A stretch of DNA of 61,901 nucleotides from Fragilaria crotonensis (GCA_022925895.1 JAKSYS010000357.1:1-61901), one strand, 5' to 3'; shown: positions 43,486 through 55,265, counted from the stretch's first letter. Notes: generated by a model from the sequence alone, not told the origin. Translations and numbers: made by a program.

Positions 43486-45354
43486 TCAGTCAAATACCTC
43501 GCTGGCCGATAGGAGGGGTGCGCCTGTTAGTTGGCGATTTGGCATGCAATAATCTAGGTCCTCATCGGAGTCGATACCCATCCATTGCAATATAGGGTTC
43601 AATACGGACTCCCAGGCCAGCGTTGGAATGTAGCGACCGCGACCGATATTAAGCGGTCCTGATTCTGTAAGATCGCTGGGGTAAGAACCATGAATCTTTC
43701 CTCCGTTTACGGCACCTCCCATCGCGAAGTAGTGGCCTCCCCACGCATGGTCGCTCCCCTCTCCAGAGTTCGCAGTGAGTGTTCGTGAAAAATCAGAGGT
43801 TATCACAAGGGTCACTGCATCCCATAGCCCTTGAGCTTTCATTTCGTCGGAGAACGCAGACAAGGCGGCATTCAATTGCACATAATTGTATGCCAAACCG
43901 TACTTCATCCCAGAGTGATGGTCCCACCCACCCATCGAGAGGAAGAAGACGTCGCGATCGGATCCGCGCAGATCGTGGGATGCAATAAGCGTCGCAACAG
44001 CCTTGAGCTTAGAAGCATATTCTGTTTCCGGGAAAGTATTGACGAGCGTCGTTTCCGTCACTGCTTTCAAAATGGACTCGTTATCAAAGAGAGCTTTCTG
44101 TAGCCGTTGAGACCAAGTTTCTCCGTACAGACTGCTCTGCAACGTAGTTGCGTCATTGAGTCGTTTAAGATGAGGAACGGGGTCGAACGTTTCGCCTTCG
44201 GTCGTTGGGTTGAAATCGTTGGTCTCGTAAGGAGAGACAGTGAGCGGATCCACCGACGCACCTGGAACCCCAACGGTCGCAATTGTTGCGTCTTGGACTG
44301 TGATAGGCTGAGGAGTGTACGTGAGACGCTTGAGAACGTCGCACATACGACCAAGGATGCCGGTGCCGGGAGCGCCGTCAAACGGATCGACTTTCTGAGC
44401 TTCTGCCTGCATGGTATCGTGACCAAACAACGAGGTCTTCGTTCGCGCGTAATAGTTATCCTTGTCCACCGGTCGGTTTAGAACTCCGGCATTTACAAAA
44501 AAGGCTAGGTCGCCTTCATTGTACAGTCTTTCCACGACTTCCAGTTCTGGGTGGACAGCGAATTGACTGCAGGGTTGGTCTGTGGCATCGATAATTCGCG
44601 TCCGTTCGTCATCATTCATGGCGAGACTAGTTCGTTCATCGTAATACTGCTCAAGCACTGTCTTCCCATCACCGTTTGTGCCATCACAGGTATGTGGGAC
44701 GAGCATATTGAACGAGTCCATACCGCCATCCAGAAGCAAATAGACAACAGCCTTGTACGGCTTCGTCGACGGCGTCGGAGACTCCGGTTCGGGACGCGTT
44801 ACGCCGCTCTTTCGTGCGATGTTTGTGCTGTGGAACTCGGGGGCGAGGGCGATCAGTTGCTGTGCTTTCATAACGGCCATTGTGCGATTCGGCTCCGCCG
44901 CGACAACAGTACTAATGAGATTCCGATTGGAAGTGCTAAGTCGCCCTGCAGTCAACAACATAGCGAGTTCATCGATGTAGGTGGCGACCGAACTGCTCGA
45001 AGCAGGCAAATAACTCAGCTTCCCAAAAACTCCCTTGTTGTTCCCACCAAGTGTATATTCCCAGCAAGGCATGTCATCCCACCATTGGTACCGTCCGAAA
45101 CCCTCCAAACACGGCGTCAGCCCATACTTGATAAGCGAGAACACCCCGTTCAAGAAGTCGATCGTTCTCGGTCCGGTGATCACCTGAGCCTCAGGCGCAA
45201 CGAGCGATGCGAGCCCCACCGGGTCCTGGTGCTTTGTGCTCTGGCAAGAAGAACGAAAACACGTTGGGAAACGCGTAAGCCATTTGTCCGATCCGTTTGT
45301 TAATATCAATGTCGAAGTCGACGAAACCAACATTACTAGCCAGAGTGAATTCAA
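43486..45354 (-). CDS. C-terminal part of the DUF1800-DUF1501 fusion: DUF1501 (alkaline-phosphatase-like superfamily)
   Basis: This 622-codon frame is uninterrupted. Its first about 30 residues are out-of-frame shadow. From QDPVGLASLVAPEAQV to about residue 190 it still encodes the end of DUF1800. Then KPYKAVVYLLLDGGMDSFNM opens a DUF1501 domain, continuing with FFVNAGVLNRPV, FLSMGGWDHHSGM, VTLVITSDFSRTLTANSGEG and SDHAWGGHYFAMGG and ending near LTGAPLLSASEVFD. The GGWDHH, TSDFSRT and SDHAWGGHYF segments match the conserved metal-site-like pattern of this sulfatase/phosphatase-fold family. Activity is unknown for DUF1501. There is no stop between the two domains and no new start codon or signal peptide, so both appear to be one polypeptide. 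Confidence 0.82.
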   Translation of the reverse strand: MNSLWLVMLVSSTSTLILTNGSDKWLTRFPTCFRSSCQSTKHQDPVGLASLVAPEAQVITGPRTIDFLNGVFSLIKYGLTPCLEGFGRYQWWDDMPCWEYTLGGNNKGVFGKLSYLPASSSSVATYIDELAMLLTAGRLSTSNRNLISTVVAAEPNRTMAVMKAQQLIALAPEFHSTNIARKSGVTRPEPESPTPSTKPYKAVVYLLLDGGMDSFNMLVPHTCDGTNGDGKTVLEQYYDERTSLAMNDDERTRIIDATDQPCSQFAVHPELEVVERLYNEGDLAFFVNAGVLNRPVDKDNYYARTKTSLFGHDTMQAEAQKVDPFDGAPGTGILGRMCDVLKRLTYTPQPITVQDATIATVGVPGASVDPLTVSPYETNDFNPTTEGETFDPVPHLKRLNDATTLQSSLYGETWSQRLQKALFDNESILKAVTETTLVNTFPETEYASKLKAVATLIASHDLRGSDRDVFFLSMGGWDHHSGMKYGLAYNYVQLNAALSAFSDEMKAQGLWDAVTLVITSDFSRTLTANSGEGSDHAWGGHYFAMGGAVNGGKIHGSYPSDLTESGPLNIGRGRYIPTLAWESVLNPILQWMGIDSDEDLDYCMPNRQLTGAPLLSASEVFD

Positions 45355-48300
45355 GGGCTCTCATTAATCCCACAACTTTGATCAGCGGTTCCTTCAACGA
45401 TCCATGCGTCGGATCTGCATCCAACAAAGTCGTTCGCGCTTCACGATCAAGCAACACACATGCGACCATGGCTCCAAGATCCCCATAGCGTCTTGACCCG
45501 TACGTCACTGGTGACACTCTGACGTGAACGTGTATAATCCACTTCGGAAAGCATTGCCGATCCGGGTGATATATCCAGGCGACGGGTTTGAAATCCCAAA
45601 GCGCTGTGCGAACCGTACCGCTAGGAAAGGAGCGGTGTTGGGGTGGTAGAAATAGTGATCGAGCGCAGCATCCGTTTCAAACTGTGCTTGATAGAGTTCA
45701 GGGTCTGACAGGCTGATGAAGTGGACAGGGTTACGGAAGGAGAAAGCACTTCCCACAATCTTCACGGTCGATTTCACGTTCTTCCTAAACTGGCGGATCC
45801 CGTTTGCATCTGTAACTTCGAAAACAGACGACGATGCCAAGTTTCCGTTGGTCGTAGATGATGACTCCGTTGATTGTCTTCGACTTCCATGTGGTGAAGT
45901 TTAACTTTGGATCAAATGCTCCAATGGGCAGTGAGGTCAGCACTTGCGTAAGAGTTGGTTCGCCTCCGTTGAAGAAGACCTGCGATTCAGACACCGTAAC
46001 GTCGCAAACGCATACACCGTCGATCGCATAGTCACAGCCACTGATCGAATCGCAGTTGGATGTAATGAAGTCAGGCGCAGTATCGCTAGACCAGTCCACA
46101 CGGAAGAAGGTCTGCGTATTGTTCTGAACGTGTTCTGAAATAGCTTCAGGCTCGATGTCATATGGAGAATGCACAATGCCAACGGTGCCAGCTGGACTGA
46201 TCTTGGCCCTCAGTGTGCATCGGGTAGTAGTCCAGAAATGCTCATTGCTGGCACAGGCGGTACCGACGGTGGGATCAGTTTGCGGATCGCACTCTGGGCG
46301 GGCCATCGATTGCATAACTGATTGACGGACCGCTTTCCTGCAGTTGCATATGTAGTTCGCTCTCCCCAGTACTTTGAAGTAGAAGGTCTTGTGAGCGAAA
46401 AATAACCGCAAAATGATTGGCACAAACGAGACAATATTACTTACAAAATCAACTACTTTCCCAGGGGTCCAAGTCCCATTGGCGCACAAGGTCGCCGAAG
46501 CAATATGAATGCGTGGGTCCGCACATGTGAGGTCCCACCACTCTGCTGCGGACGATCATCTTCGCATTCTGAAAGAAGGCTTGATAAACGCAAGGCATAG
46601 GCACATACTCATAGTAAACACCAGTACCCACTTCCACAACTCGCACTGTGTCCACTGAGCATTCTGTCCTAGAGCAACCAAGATTAGCGTCGAGGACGAT
46701 GAGGGGCTTGTTCGTGCAGGTAGAAGCGCTCAAAGTGCCGCAAAGTTTGTAGAAAAGGCTGGTGACCCCGTTGGGCAGCAACTTCAGACGCTTCGCGAGC
46801 TTGTCTGTCAACCACTCCTCCGGGTCTGACTGCAACGAGGGAGATGGTGATCTTCCCAGAAGCCTGTAGGTAGCGCCCTTCTTCAAAAGTGTTGGCTGGT
46901 AGATCAGAGCACAATGGGACACCGTCGCCAATGTATTTGCGATCCAACCCCATCTTGGGGAAGACGTCTCTGTATTCCAAGTTGATACGCATCGGATCGA
47001 CATTGTTGGTATCATAGATGTTTTCGATGTTGCCTCGAAGCGATCGCGCTATGAAACCAGTCCAGACACGAGCGTACTCGACAATGTCGTCATTGGTGTA
47101 TGCTCGGACAGGATTGCCGCTGCTTTCGAGGACTTTGGTGCCATCCTTGTTCAGTTTGTGCATACCAATAGTGAAGAGTTGCATGATTTCACGTGCGTAG
47201 TTCTCATCGGCGAATTCCAGCTCGCGATTGTTTCGCCAAGTGTAAGCAGTCGATCTGGATCCGTAGTACGTAAGCATCTGGGCCATTAGCGGACTGTAAG
47301 ACACTTCTTTGAGAATTGACCGATAGTTGCCGAAGGCGTTGCGAACAAAGATGTCATAGTACGTAGTCATGGCGTCTGTCATTAATTCTGCATCTGAAAC
47401 AGCAGTGGGGGCGACAACCAGAATCTGAGCAAGGGCCCATGCGACGCGTTGTCTCAGTTGATCTTTTGCCCCGAGAGCGATTTGTGTCCACACAATCCTC
47501 TTCTGTTTCGCAAAGTCGACATAATCGGTGGTGGCATAGTAAGGATTCATAGCATCGTACGCGCCGCGGCCCTGACTTCCTCCGAGCATGAGGTCATTAG
47601 CCACTTCAAAGGGACTTCCGCAGACAAGAACTCCCTTCGTGTTCGTAAAGTTGAGGGCACTCGAGTAAAGCCAAACAACTGATTCAACGTTGGTGAGCGA
47701 AGCCCTTGGGAAGCGAATAATAGTGCACCTTGTCTCCAAGTCGGCCGACGAATCCAAAGTTGTACTTGTTGTCCGACCACCGATTCATGCTGTGCCAACT
47801 GGGAAAGTCCAACGTTGTCGCCCCCGTTGAGCGAATTCCTTGATAGGGTTTCGGGAAGCGGAGTTACCCGGGTGGCCGTCTAATCGCGTCCAGAAAGTCA
47901 TGTCGTACACGTTCAGATACTCTGGGTGCACGTTCTTCCAACATTTCGTTCCGTCGAGGTCTCTCACTTCAAACCCATACGACTGATAGACGGGAGCTGG
48001 ACATTCCACGTCCCACCAGTTCCATATATCTCGCATGAGCGGGTTGGGATCGCTGTCGTCCGCCAATAGATTAGAGAAAATCTCTTGAACGGTCGGGTCG
48101 AGACTGGCGGCAGCACCAGTGCACGTGATGGGGAGCCAGCGCGATCCAGTGCGTTCACACGGAAAACCGACGGCTTTGTCATCTTTCTGTCGTAGACCCT
48201 GAACGGCATAGAGGTATCGCGTACCCTCAGCTCCGCCACCAGTCGCTGAATAGATGTTGCGAATGGTGGTAGCGTTCACATTGACATAGAATTTGGGAAG

Positions 48301-49791
48301 ATTGCTGTAATCATATGGGTCGAAGAGCTCAGCCACGCACGCGGTAGGGTTTTCGGTCATGAAGCAAGTGTCTTCGTTGAGAAAGGTTCTTGGGGCGTTG
48401 GAACAGATGGCACCTTGATCAGGTTGGACAATGTTGAATGTGTCTCTGCTCAACTTTCCACCTCCGTCGGGCGCGGGCAGTGAGGGTGTTGTTGATAAGT
48501 TCCTGTGTGTAAGATGAAAAGAGATGGAAGAATTAATCATGAGCCAGGCGTTTTCAGGGTCAACAAGGGGAACATAATTGACTTACAAAGCGCGGATCAT
48601 GAATCCAATAAGCACCATTAAAGAGTGCAAAGACTGCATTGACAGGATTACCAGGATCTTTCAGAGAGGCACAGACGGAAGCTGTCAGGTCTTGGGTCAG
48701 CACAATTTCTTGCGTCTTTACGCTTCCGTGGTAAAGTATTTGTTATCAATGGCAGCTGCAACGCTGGTCGATAACGTAATCACCACATTCGGATTGGCAC
48801 CAATCGATGAATCAAACTGGATCGTAGGGTTTCCGTAGTTTCCGTTAAAAGACGCATCGGTATTACCACCAGCCGAAGGGAGGTACATGTACACATTTCC
48901 ACCAATTATATCTGTGCCTGCAGCATTGGAGATTTGGTAACTGTGGGAGACATTGGGGTGAGTTGCGAAGATGGGCGTACAGAGTAAACTTGACTTCTGC
49001 TGAGACGTGATTGAGAACGTACCTTCCATCGGGCCACACAACGGACGGGTTCCATACTGGTAAACTGGACCTTGCACCACGGTCCGAACAAATCCATCAA
49101 TCTTGATGATTCTCTTGGTTCCCACCGTCTTAATCTCCATGTACTTTCCGTAATCCTTGGAGGAGAAGGCATAACGGCGGAATCGCGATCCCTTTTGACA
49201 AGGATGCGTGACAGCTCCGATGCGGGTAGCAGTCTCCATTTTGGCATTCATGCGTTCTCGAAACGCAGCGCGGTGGGAAGTGAGAGGAACGGTGTCTTGC
49301 TGATCCTTGATCCAGGCCGCATACGCTTGGGGAAGATTTGATATAGCATTGAGCTTATTAATATCAGCACGCGTTGGTCCAAAGGTTGCTTGTTCCAAGA
49401 AGCGAGCAATATCGTTTTTGCGAACCGCTGATGAGGTAGGGGTTGCAAAAGTTGTCAATTGATACTTGGCTCCAGCATCAAGAGCAGGAAGGTTCACAAC
49501 ACATGTTGAACCACTGCAACTCCACGAAAGCGAAGCAAACTGTCCACTGTAGGCTTCCCAAGCGTTACCAGCGTAAGTTCGACCAACAGGTTTAAAGCTC
49601 TCACCATCGGGTGAGACCTGAACCAACGTGCATAACCCCTTTGAGGCTGGTACAAAAAGTGTGGTTGAACCAATGGCTGTAAAGTCACTGGACCCTGCAG
49701 AGGCAGGACAGGAAAAACTTGCACTGTGGACCACACTTGAGCATGTCGCCAATAAGAGATAGAAGATGCTGTGGAAGCTAGACAGCTTCAT
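45191..49791 (-). CDS. N-terminal part of the DUF1800-DUF1501 fusion: signal peptide and DUF1800
   Basis: Start ATG at 49791 (MKLSSFHSIFYLLLATC), a signal peptide ending near VVHSA; an ATG at 49845 would hide it. Secreted Cys-containing N-terminal modules follow, then DUF1800 starting near NDIARFLEQATFGPT. It continues with NGAYWIHDPRF, LRQRVAWALAQILVV, ELEFADENYAREIMQLFTIG, RAYTNDDIVEYARVWTGF, YGDLGAMVACVLLDREAR and VGLMRALEF, and runs on into the DUF1501 frame. Introns are probable at 48503-48586 (84 nt) and 46388-46444 (57 nt). At least seven single-base frame changes occur (about 48720, 48480, 46880 at a T run, 46540, 45850, 45520 and 45215). In bacteria DUF1800 and DUF1501 genes sit side by side; their role is unknown. 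Confidence 0.75.
46388..46444 (-). other. Candidate 57-nt stop-free intron in DUF1800
   Basis: GTAAGTAATATT at 46444 and CTCACAAG ending at 46388 bound a 57-nt segment divisible by three and open in frame. It encodes a hydrophobic run (IVSFVPIILRLFFAH) unlike its surroundings, supporting removal by splicing. Confidence 0.55.
48503..48586 (-). other. Candidate 84-nt intron in DUF1800
   Basis: Donor GTAAGTCAATT follows HDPRF, and the acceptor ends TTACACACAG before the NNTLT segment. A one-base frameshift shortly downstream (GC-rich tract near 48480) is needed to reach PAPDGGGKLSRD. Confidence 0.6.
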
Positions 49792-49845
49792 CTTGCTGAA
49801 GATTCCGCGGGGCGTTTTATGACTAGTCTCGTGGTTTTTGTGCAT

Positions 49846-51800
49846 TTCGAAGCACTATTACTACGATCGTAGTACGATGCGTGTGTATTTGTGTAGCAGG
49901 ATGTCAACAAAAACAATTTTTTGACACTGGTTACTTATGACCTATGACCGTTGATGATTCAAACGATGACCTAAATGGTTCCATGTGCTTCATTACCCTC
50001 GTTTTCCGAACTTGTACGATGTCCTTCGCTCTGTGAGTTGAGATGAATGACCGACACTTGGTTAAGAAATTCTATAAGCGTGTTCGACATCCATGCCCTC
50101 TGCCAGCAGATGTGCGACATAAATAATTCGAGGAGGATTATCCGGACCATTTGGTTTTCGATGTTGCTTCTCACTGGACGCCCGGCAGGCGACAAATCAC
50201 GTGGAAACATATAAAAAACAACTGTTGAATACGTTGACCCAGTGAAAGGTGAAAGTCATTGATAGACGTGTAACTGTAGAGAAAGAGAAGCTAGAGAAAC
50301 TTGTCATTTAACAATAGAAGTTCGCATTGCTCCAAGAGCACAAATGTACAGCGCTGCATTAGTTCTTCTGTAGATTGGGTGTGACATACCTGTTGATTTT
50401 TATTGATCCAGTAAAAGCACTCCAAGAGTCATCATAAAACCCTGTTATTTTAAGGCAGAGTCCGGACAACAAAACTTCGTACGAAGTTCCAAGGGCACAT
50501 AACCAGATAATTTCAGCTTACATTTTCTTGCCCTTAAACCCCGGTCTGAAAATTCCGTGCGACAAAAAAGACGACAAAATGTTGAGACGCCATATCAGAA
50601 CAAAAAACAACGCCTAAAAAAATGTGAAAAGTGCGATCTGTAATGCTTTTAACATTCTACCTAAATCTGTGAGGATTGCTTTCCAATCATGATGCTTGCA
50701 AAGTTACAACATCGCAAACTTCATCAAATTTTTCGGAGTTCACGAGTTTGTCGCATGAAAAAGCTAGCATGCGACAAAAAGCGGATTTAAAAATATAGGA
50801 CTCATTACACCAGTGTGAACATCGCCCAAAACACTCAAACATACGACCCAGACTGGGTTTTTTCTAGTACAAATAGCTCGTACGCCGCATAATGTTGCTC
50901 ATTGCATCCATCAACAACGCTAAGTGCTAACATTACTCTATTGAATATTGCACTGCTGAAGCAAACCATTTATCATGGTACTTCTTCCTCAATAAACAAG
51001 CAAGAAGCAGCAAGTGCGGGGATAGCAGATCCCTGGAAGCAAAGGTCCGGCTTGAAATCTCTCGGAGCAATCTCACGGACAAGACACTGAAAAGGAAGAA
51101 CCTCTTCAGGTAAAGAGGGATCTCACGCAGGAGAGCAACGGTTCCTGCACGGTCTGTGTGAGGCTTCGTTATTCCTGCAGTGGCTGAAGCAGTCTCGCGA
51201 GCCGTCTTGGTGGGTGCAAGCTGGTGCTTACAAGAAGGAGCCTTTAGTCAGTATTAGATTTACGACAACAAGGCGTTTGGTCCTTATGGGTCAATCACCC
51301 AACAACAACATCATCAGTAGGCACATCCTCATAGTTAGTACTTCACTGGCATGTCCGCTGTTGAGACATCAGAGGAGGCACCAACGGATCCCATGTCCAT
51401 GTTTGCAGGCATGATTGTCTCGGCTGTGGGATACGGCCACAAAGGCCCAACACTTCGAGATCCTCATCTGAATCCGCAGAAACGGACATGATGACCACCT
51501 TTTCTTCCCAATCACGGTCACCATTGATGCAGCCATCGGTGCCTGACATGAGTAGAAACACCTTGAGGAAGTTGCAATCAAGAGATTATGATGTTTTTGT
51601 TGTTGTTCGCACTTTGCAGTTCACCAATTTCTTGCTTGTACGGGGGTGTACGACACTTCTTGCCGTACGTAAAACCTACAGAGTATGCAGCACTTGACTT
51701 CTAGTAAAAGGATTGGGTGCACAACTGGGTTTTGCATGCCTTCTAGGGCCAACAAGCGAACTTCAATTGTAGGCATCAATGAGAATCGCTGAAAAACATT
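49846..51800. other. Intergenic region, about 2 kb
   Basis: No gene is supported; frames such as 50902-51090 and 51214-51414 lack motifs. A GCGACAAAAA motif recurs (about 50560 and 50770) together with an inverted repeat at 50747-50778. The promoter of the DUF1800-DUF1501 gene lies at its left end. Confidence 0.5.
50747..50778. repeat. Inverted repeat, 11-bp arms
   Basis: TTTGTCGCATG (50747-50757) and CATGCGACAAA (50768-50778) are perfect inverses around a 10-base loop. The arms are the same as those of the palindrome at 51871-51897. Confidence 0.85.
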
Positions 51801-51897
51801 TGTCGCACGAAAATGGAGGCTGGCTTTTTCGTAGGACAAAAATTTTGGGATATCCCAAAACTCGGAAGAATTTTTGTCGCATGCCATGCGACAAAAA
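51801..51897. repeat. Three consecutive hairpins
   Basis: Hairpin 1 pairs TTTGTCGCACGAAAA (near 51800) with TTTTCGTAGGACAAA near 51835, with two mismatches. Hairpin 2 is TTTTGGGATATCCCAAAA (51843-51860), a perfect 18-bp palindrome. Hairpin 3 has 13-bp perfect arms TTTTTGTCGCATG and CATGCGACAAAAA around a single C (51871-51897). The block ends six bases before the putative left terminus of the Harbinger-type element. Confidence 0.85.
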
Positions 51898-52067
51898 ATA
51901 CTGGGGTTGACGACAAGAAACTATACTTCGAAGTTTCCAAGTTCTGAACTCCCAAGTTTCCACCAGAAGGTCGAAGATGAGTACCACGTGGTTTCATCAT
52001 TGGTGTGTCATTGGACCTATATGTCATCGTACTTCATTTCATTGTTACAAAGATAAGTACTTTCACC

Positions 52068-53489
52068 ATGCTCATTTCCAAAAGAACAACTCGGACGTTG
52101 CGGTTCGCAGATGACATGGATCTAGCAGCCGCAGACGTTGCAACCTTAGTAGGAACAGTTGCTGCTCTTGCAAGTGATGTTTTTGCAAAAGACGGTTCTG
52201 GTTCAAGTAGAACTCGGACACATTCTGGAACAGCACCAGCAGGTAGTGGTCATCCATGCCGCGCTCGCAGGCGACGCTCTATAAATGAGATTTACAAACA
52301 ACTTGGCCCTTTGTACTTCAGAAGGGCATACAGGATGAAGTTCTCAACGTTCAAACGTCTTGCGAATGAGCTTTGTCCATACATACTTCATGCAGCAGGA
52401 CAAAAAGGAGGCGGTAGATCAACAAGACATGTTCCAAATGGGCGTATATCTTGTGATGTCCGACTTGCTTGTGCAATCCGTTGGTTCTCTGGGGGCTCTC
52501 CATACAACATGATGACCACATACGGTATAAGTCATACTGAAACGCTCAACAGCTATTGGTACGTTGTCGACGCAACCAACAAACATCCCAGATTTACTAT
52601 CAAATACCCGGAAGATCACAATGCACAGCAATAGCCTGAGGTTTTACAAAGTGTCGAGGGCCGGTTTCAAGCGTTGTGCCGGCGCAATCGATGGTATACT
52701 TATATGGATCCACAAGCCATCTCCAAAAGACTGCATGGACAATGGTTGTGACAAAGGTAAGTTCTACTGCGGTAGGAAGAAGAAGTATGGCCTGAACTGT
52801 CAGGCAGCCAGTGTGCGACGTGAAGGGACAAATTCTGGACATTTCAATCTTGTATCCAGGTTCCACATCCGATTGTCTCGCATTTGAGGGCATGTCACTG
52901 TTTCAGAAGTTAGAGGAGGGCTTATTAGCGCCCGGCCTAAGCATCTTTGGCAATAATGCCTACTTGAATACACCTTATATGGCAACTCCATATGCCGCTG
53001 TGTCCGGAGGAACAATGGATTCCTACAATTTTTATCACTCACAGTTGAGGATACGGATTGAGTGTGCGTTTGGTATCTTGACAAAGAGATGGGCAATACT
53101 GAGAAGCGCAATCCCGGTAGGTGTGCCAGTTGCAAAGACAGTTGCTTTAGCAATTGCTCTTGCGAAGCTGCACAATTACTGCATAGATGAGGATGCATCG
53201 TCATACGACTCCTGATCTCTCTTACATGCCCAACGATGAGTGGAATATTGAACGCAATGGAGGCGTGCCCCTTGTCACAGTGACAGATAACGGGGACGTT
53301 ACTCCACAACAACTAATAAATGGTGGTAACCATTTCGATGATGTTGGAGGTACGAATGGTCGCTACAACATGCAACGTAGCTACAACTATGTGAGCGAGT
53401 CAACCAGAGTACCTCTGCCACGCGACCAACTGCACTCTTATGTTGCGTCGATTGGAGTGACACGACCAACACCACTATCTAGACAATGA
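52068..53489 (+). pseudogene. PIF/Harbinger-like transposase (DDE_4), frameshifted
   Basis: The first ATG is 52068 (MLISKRTTRTL). An N-terminal helix-turn-helix-like part (YFRRAYRMKFSTFKRLANEL, CAIRWFSGGSPYNMM) is followed, after one inserted base near 52632, by CAGAIDGILIWIHKPS (first Asp). After another near 52810 come GQILDISILYPGSTSD (second Asp) and RIRIECAFGILTKRWAILR (Glu). The tail after 53200 is again in another frame. The DDE triad is thus present but split across frames. The closest known type is the nuclease of plant and animal PIF/Harbinger and HARBI1 proteins. Confidence 0.85.
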
Positions 53490-53499
53490 CACTAGTTAC

Positions 53500-53617
53500 T
53501 GATTGTTTAGTGACGTGCTAGTCGTAAACTAAAACATGATTGCATCACAAATGTTACCTGATTGTTTAGTGACGTGCTAGTCGTAAACTAAAACATGATT
53601 GCATCACAAATGTTACT
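53500..53617. repeat. Two 59-bp tandem repeats between the convergent transposon genes
   Basis: The unit starting GATTGTTTAGTGACGTGCTA is repeated with exactly 59-bp period (53501 and 53560), both copies apparently identical. It contains TTTAGTGACGTGCTAGTCG followed by TAAACTAAAA, a near inverted motif. It lies where both transcripts end. Confidence 0.88.
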
Positions 53618-53623
53618 ACACTT

Positions 53624-55265
53624 CTAGTTAGCAGTAGGACCATCAACCAATTCACCAAGTTCAACCTCTATCGACTTAATCTCCTCGTCGTAGAAGTCTT
53701 TGAGTATAGCAAAATTTTCACCTTTGCTGTCTAGTTGTACTCGCTCTCGTCTATATTGACGAGCAAGATCTCTCAGCTCACACATTCGTCGCTCAAATTT
53801 CCGTTTTCGTTCCATCTGACGCACTTCTAATGATGCTTGTTTATCCTCCAATTTCTTCTGTTGCTCTCTATCTCTTGCACGTTCGTGAGCCATACCTTCG
53901 TGTATTGCAGCTAGCTTGTCAATGCTGGCAACAAGCGGAGCCATCTTTCTTGCTTGTTCTTGCTTGTTCATCGTTTTTCATGTCGGCATGACGTCGGCCT
54001 CGAGGTGTCCAACTGCCGGTGCTGCTCACAGTACTTGGCGCGGCAGAAGCGTTGGCTGCGCCAGCATTACTGGTGAGTCGCTGCAACGATGAGCATCCAC
54101 AATCTCCCAGTAGTACAACACATACGATGGTCTCCCGCCGAGGAAGGAACTTCTTGATTGCAATGCACGAGCTGGCCGATGGCTCAACGCGCCCATAGCA
54201 GTAGGGCTCGAAACATTGTTGCTGGCGACAGAAGTGATGGACGTACTCAGTGAGTCATCCTCTTGTTGTTGTTCGTCGTCGTCGTTGTTTTGTTCCTCCT
54301 GTTCATTGTCACCACCTCCCTCTCCTTGTCCACTCTGTTCCCACTTTGGAATGATCTTCAGAAGATCATTCCGAATTGATGCAAGGCAGTCTGCAACCTT
54401 CTGAGGCGTAGTAGCTGGCTGTAGCCCCGCAACTTGTTCATAAGAGCAGTCAATGGCCGCCGCAAAATCAGAATGACAGTGCGAAGGCGGAGCCATGGGA
54501 TTGAAGAGCTCAGAGTTCCATAAATTTGTGATTAGTTCATATACAGTTAGCTGTCTGTTGAAATTGGGGAGTTAGGAATGGTTCGAAGGAAGGCGCGAGC
54601 AAACAAGAACTGGTGAATCAAAGAAACGACGCATGATCACTTTACCTATTCTCCGAATTCCCCGAGCATCAAATTCCTGACGTGATTGAGCATCTGCTCG
54701 CCTCAGGAATGCAAACTTTATGTCATCTTGTGTGAGGCACAATATAAGACGTAGGTACGGAACGCTTCCACGCCAATTTCCCTCAACTGACACCTGTTCC
54801 ACCGAGACCCAATAACTCCCGCTGCTGCTGCTCTTCGGCCAATGAACTTTCAAGAATTTCTTTGATGCGAATGACTTCGCCTCTCAGAAACGAAATATCG
54901 ACACTATCTTGCACTGGATTAGCCTCAAGCCATTCAATCTTCTGCGCCTTGGGCCAGTTGAGAGGTCGTGGCGTAGGATGTATTCAGTATCCTGATCGTC
55001 GCACAACTTCATTTGCAAAGTCAACATTCACAGGGCGCATTTCCGTCTTGGGCAAAAGACCATGGTTCAGTTTCAAACGAGAACAAGGGGGCATCGTTAG
55101 TATCACAAAGACAATCCGAGACATAGGAGGACCGAATAACACCTTTTTCTGATTTCCAGAATCAACATAAACCTGGTGCGAAGCACACGAGAATTCTGTC
55201 CGGTCGGCACCAACGTCGTCTGTCGTTTCGTTGTATTCGTCAATGTTGTCGTCGTTTGAAGAACT
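53624..55265 (-). pseudogene. Accessory protein of the Harbinger-type element, frameshifted
   Basis: Minus-strand pieces run in order. An acidic N-terminus (SSSNDDNIDEYNETTDD, from about 55265) is followed by NWPKAQKIEWLEANPVQD with DISFLRGEV (about 54965-54860). Next are NWRGSVPYLRLILCLTQDD (about 54785-54720), DFAAAIDCSYEQVAGLQP then LLKIIPKWEQSGQGEGG (54496-54300), GGRPSYVLYYWEIVDAHRC (about 54145-54085) and a basic coiled coil from 53971 (KQASLEVRQMERKRKFERR). Several frame changes separate them. I assign it as the transposon's second gene by its position convergent to the transposase and its own DNA-binding-like, acidic and coiled-coil composition. The domain family is not named with certainty. 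Confidence 0.6.

Noticed and set aside
44551..45303. 250-codon plus-strand frame opposite DUF1501
   Set aside because: It is a shadow of the conserved minus-strand DUF1501/DUF1800 frame.
53500..53617. Possible CRISPR-like repeat
   Set aside because: Only two units with no spacers; it is a simple 59-bp tandem duplication in a eukaryotic transposon.
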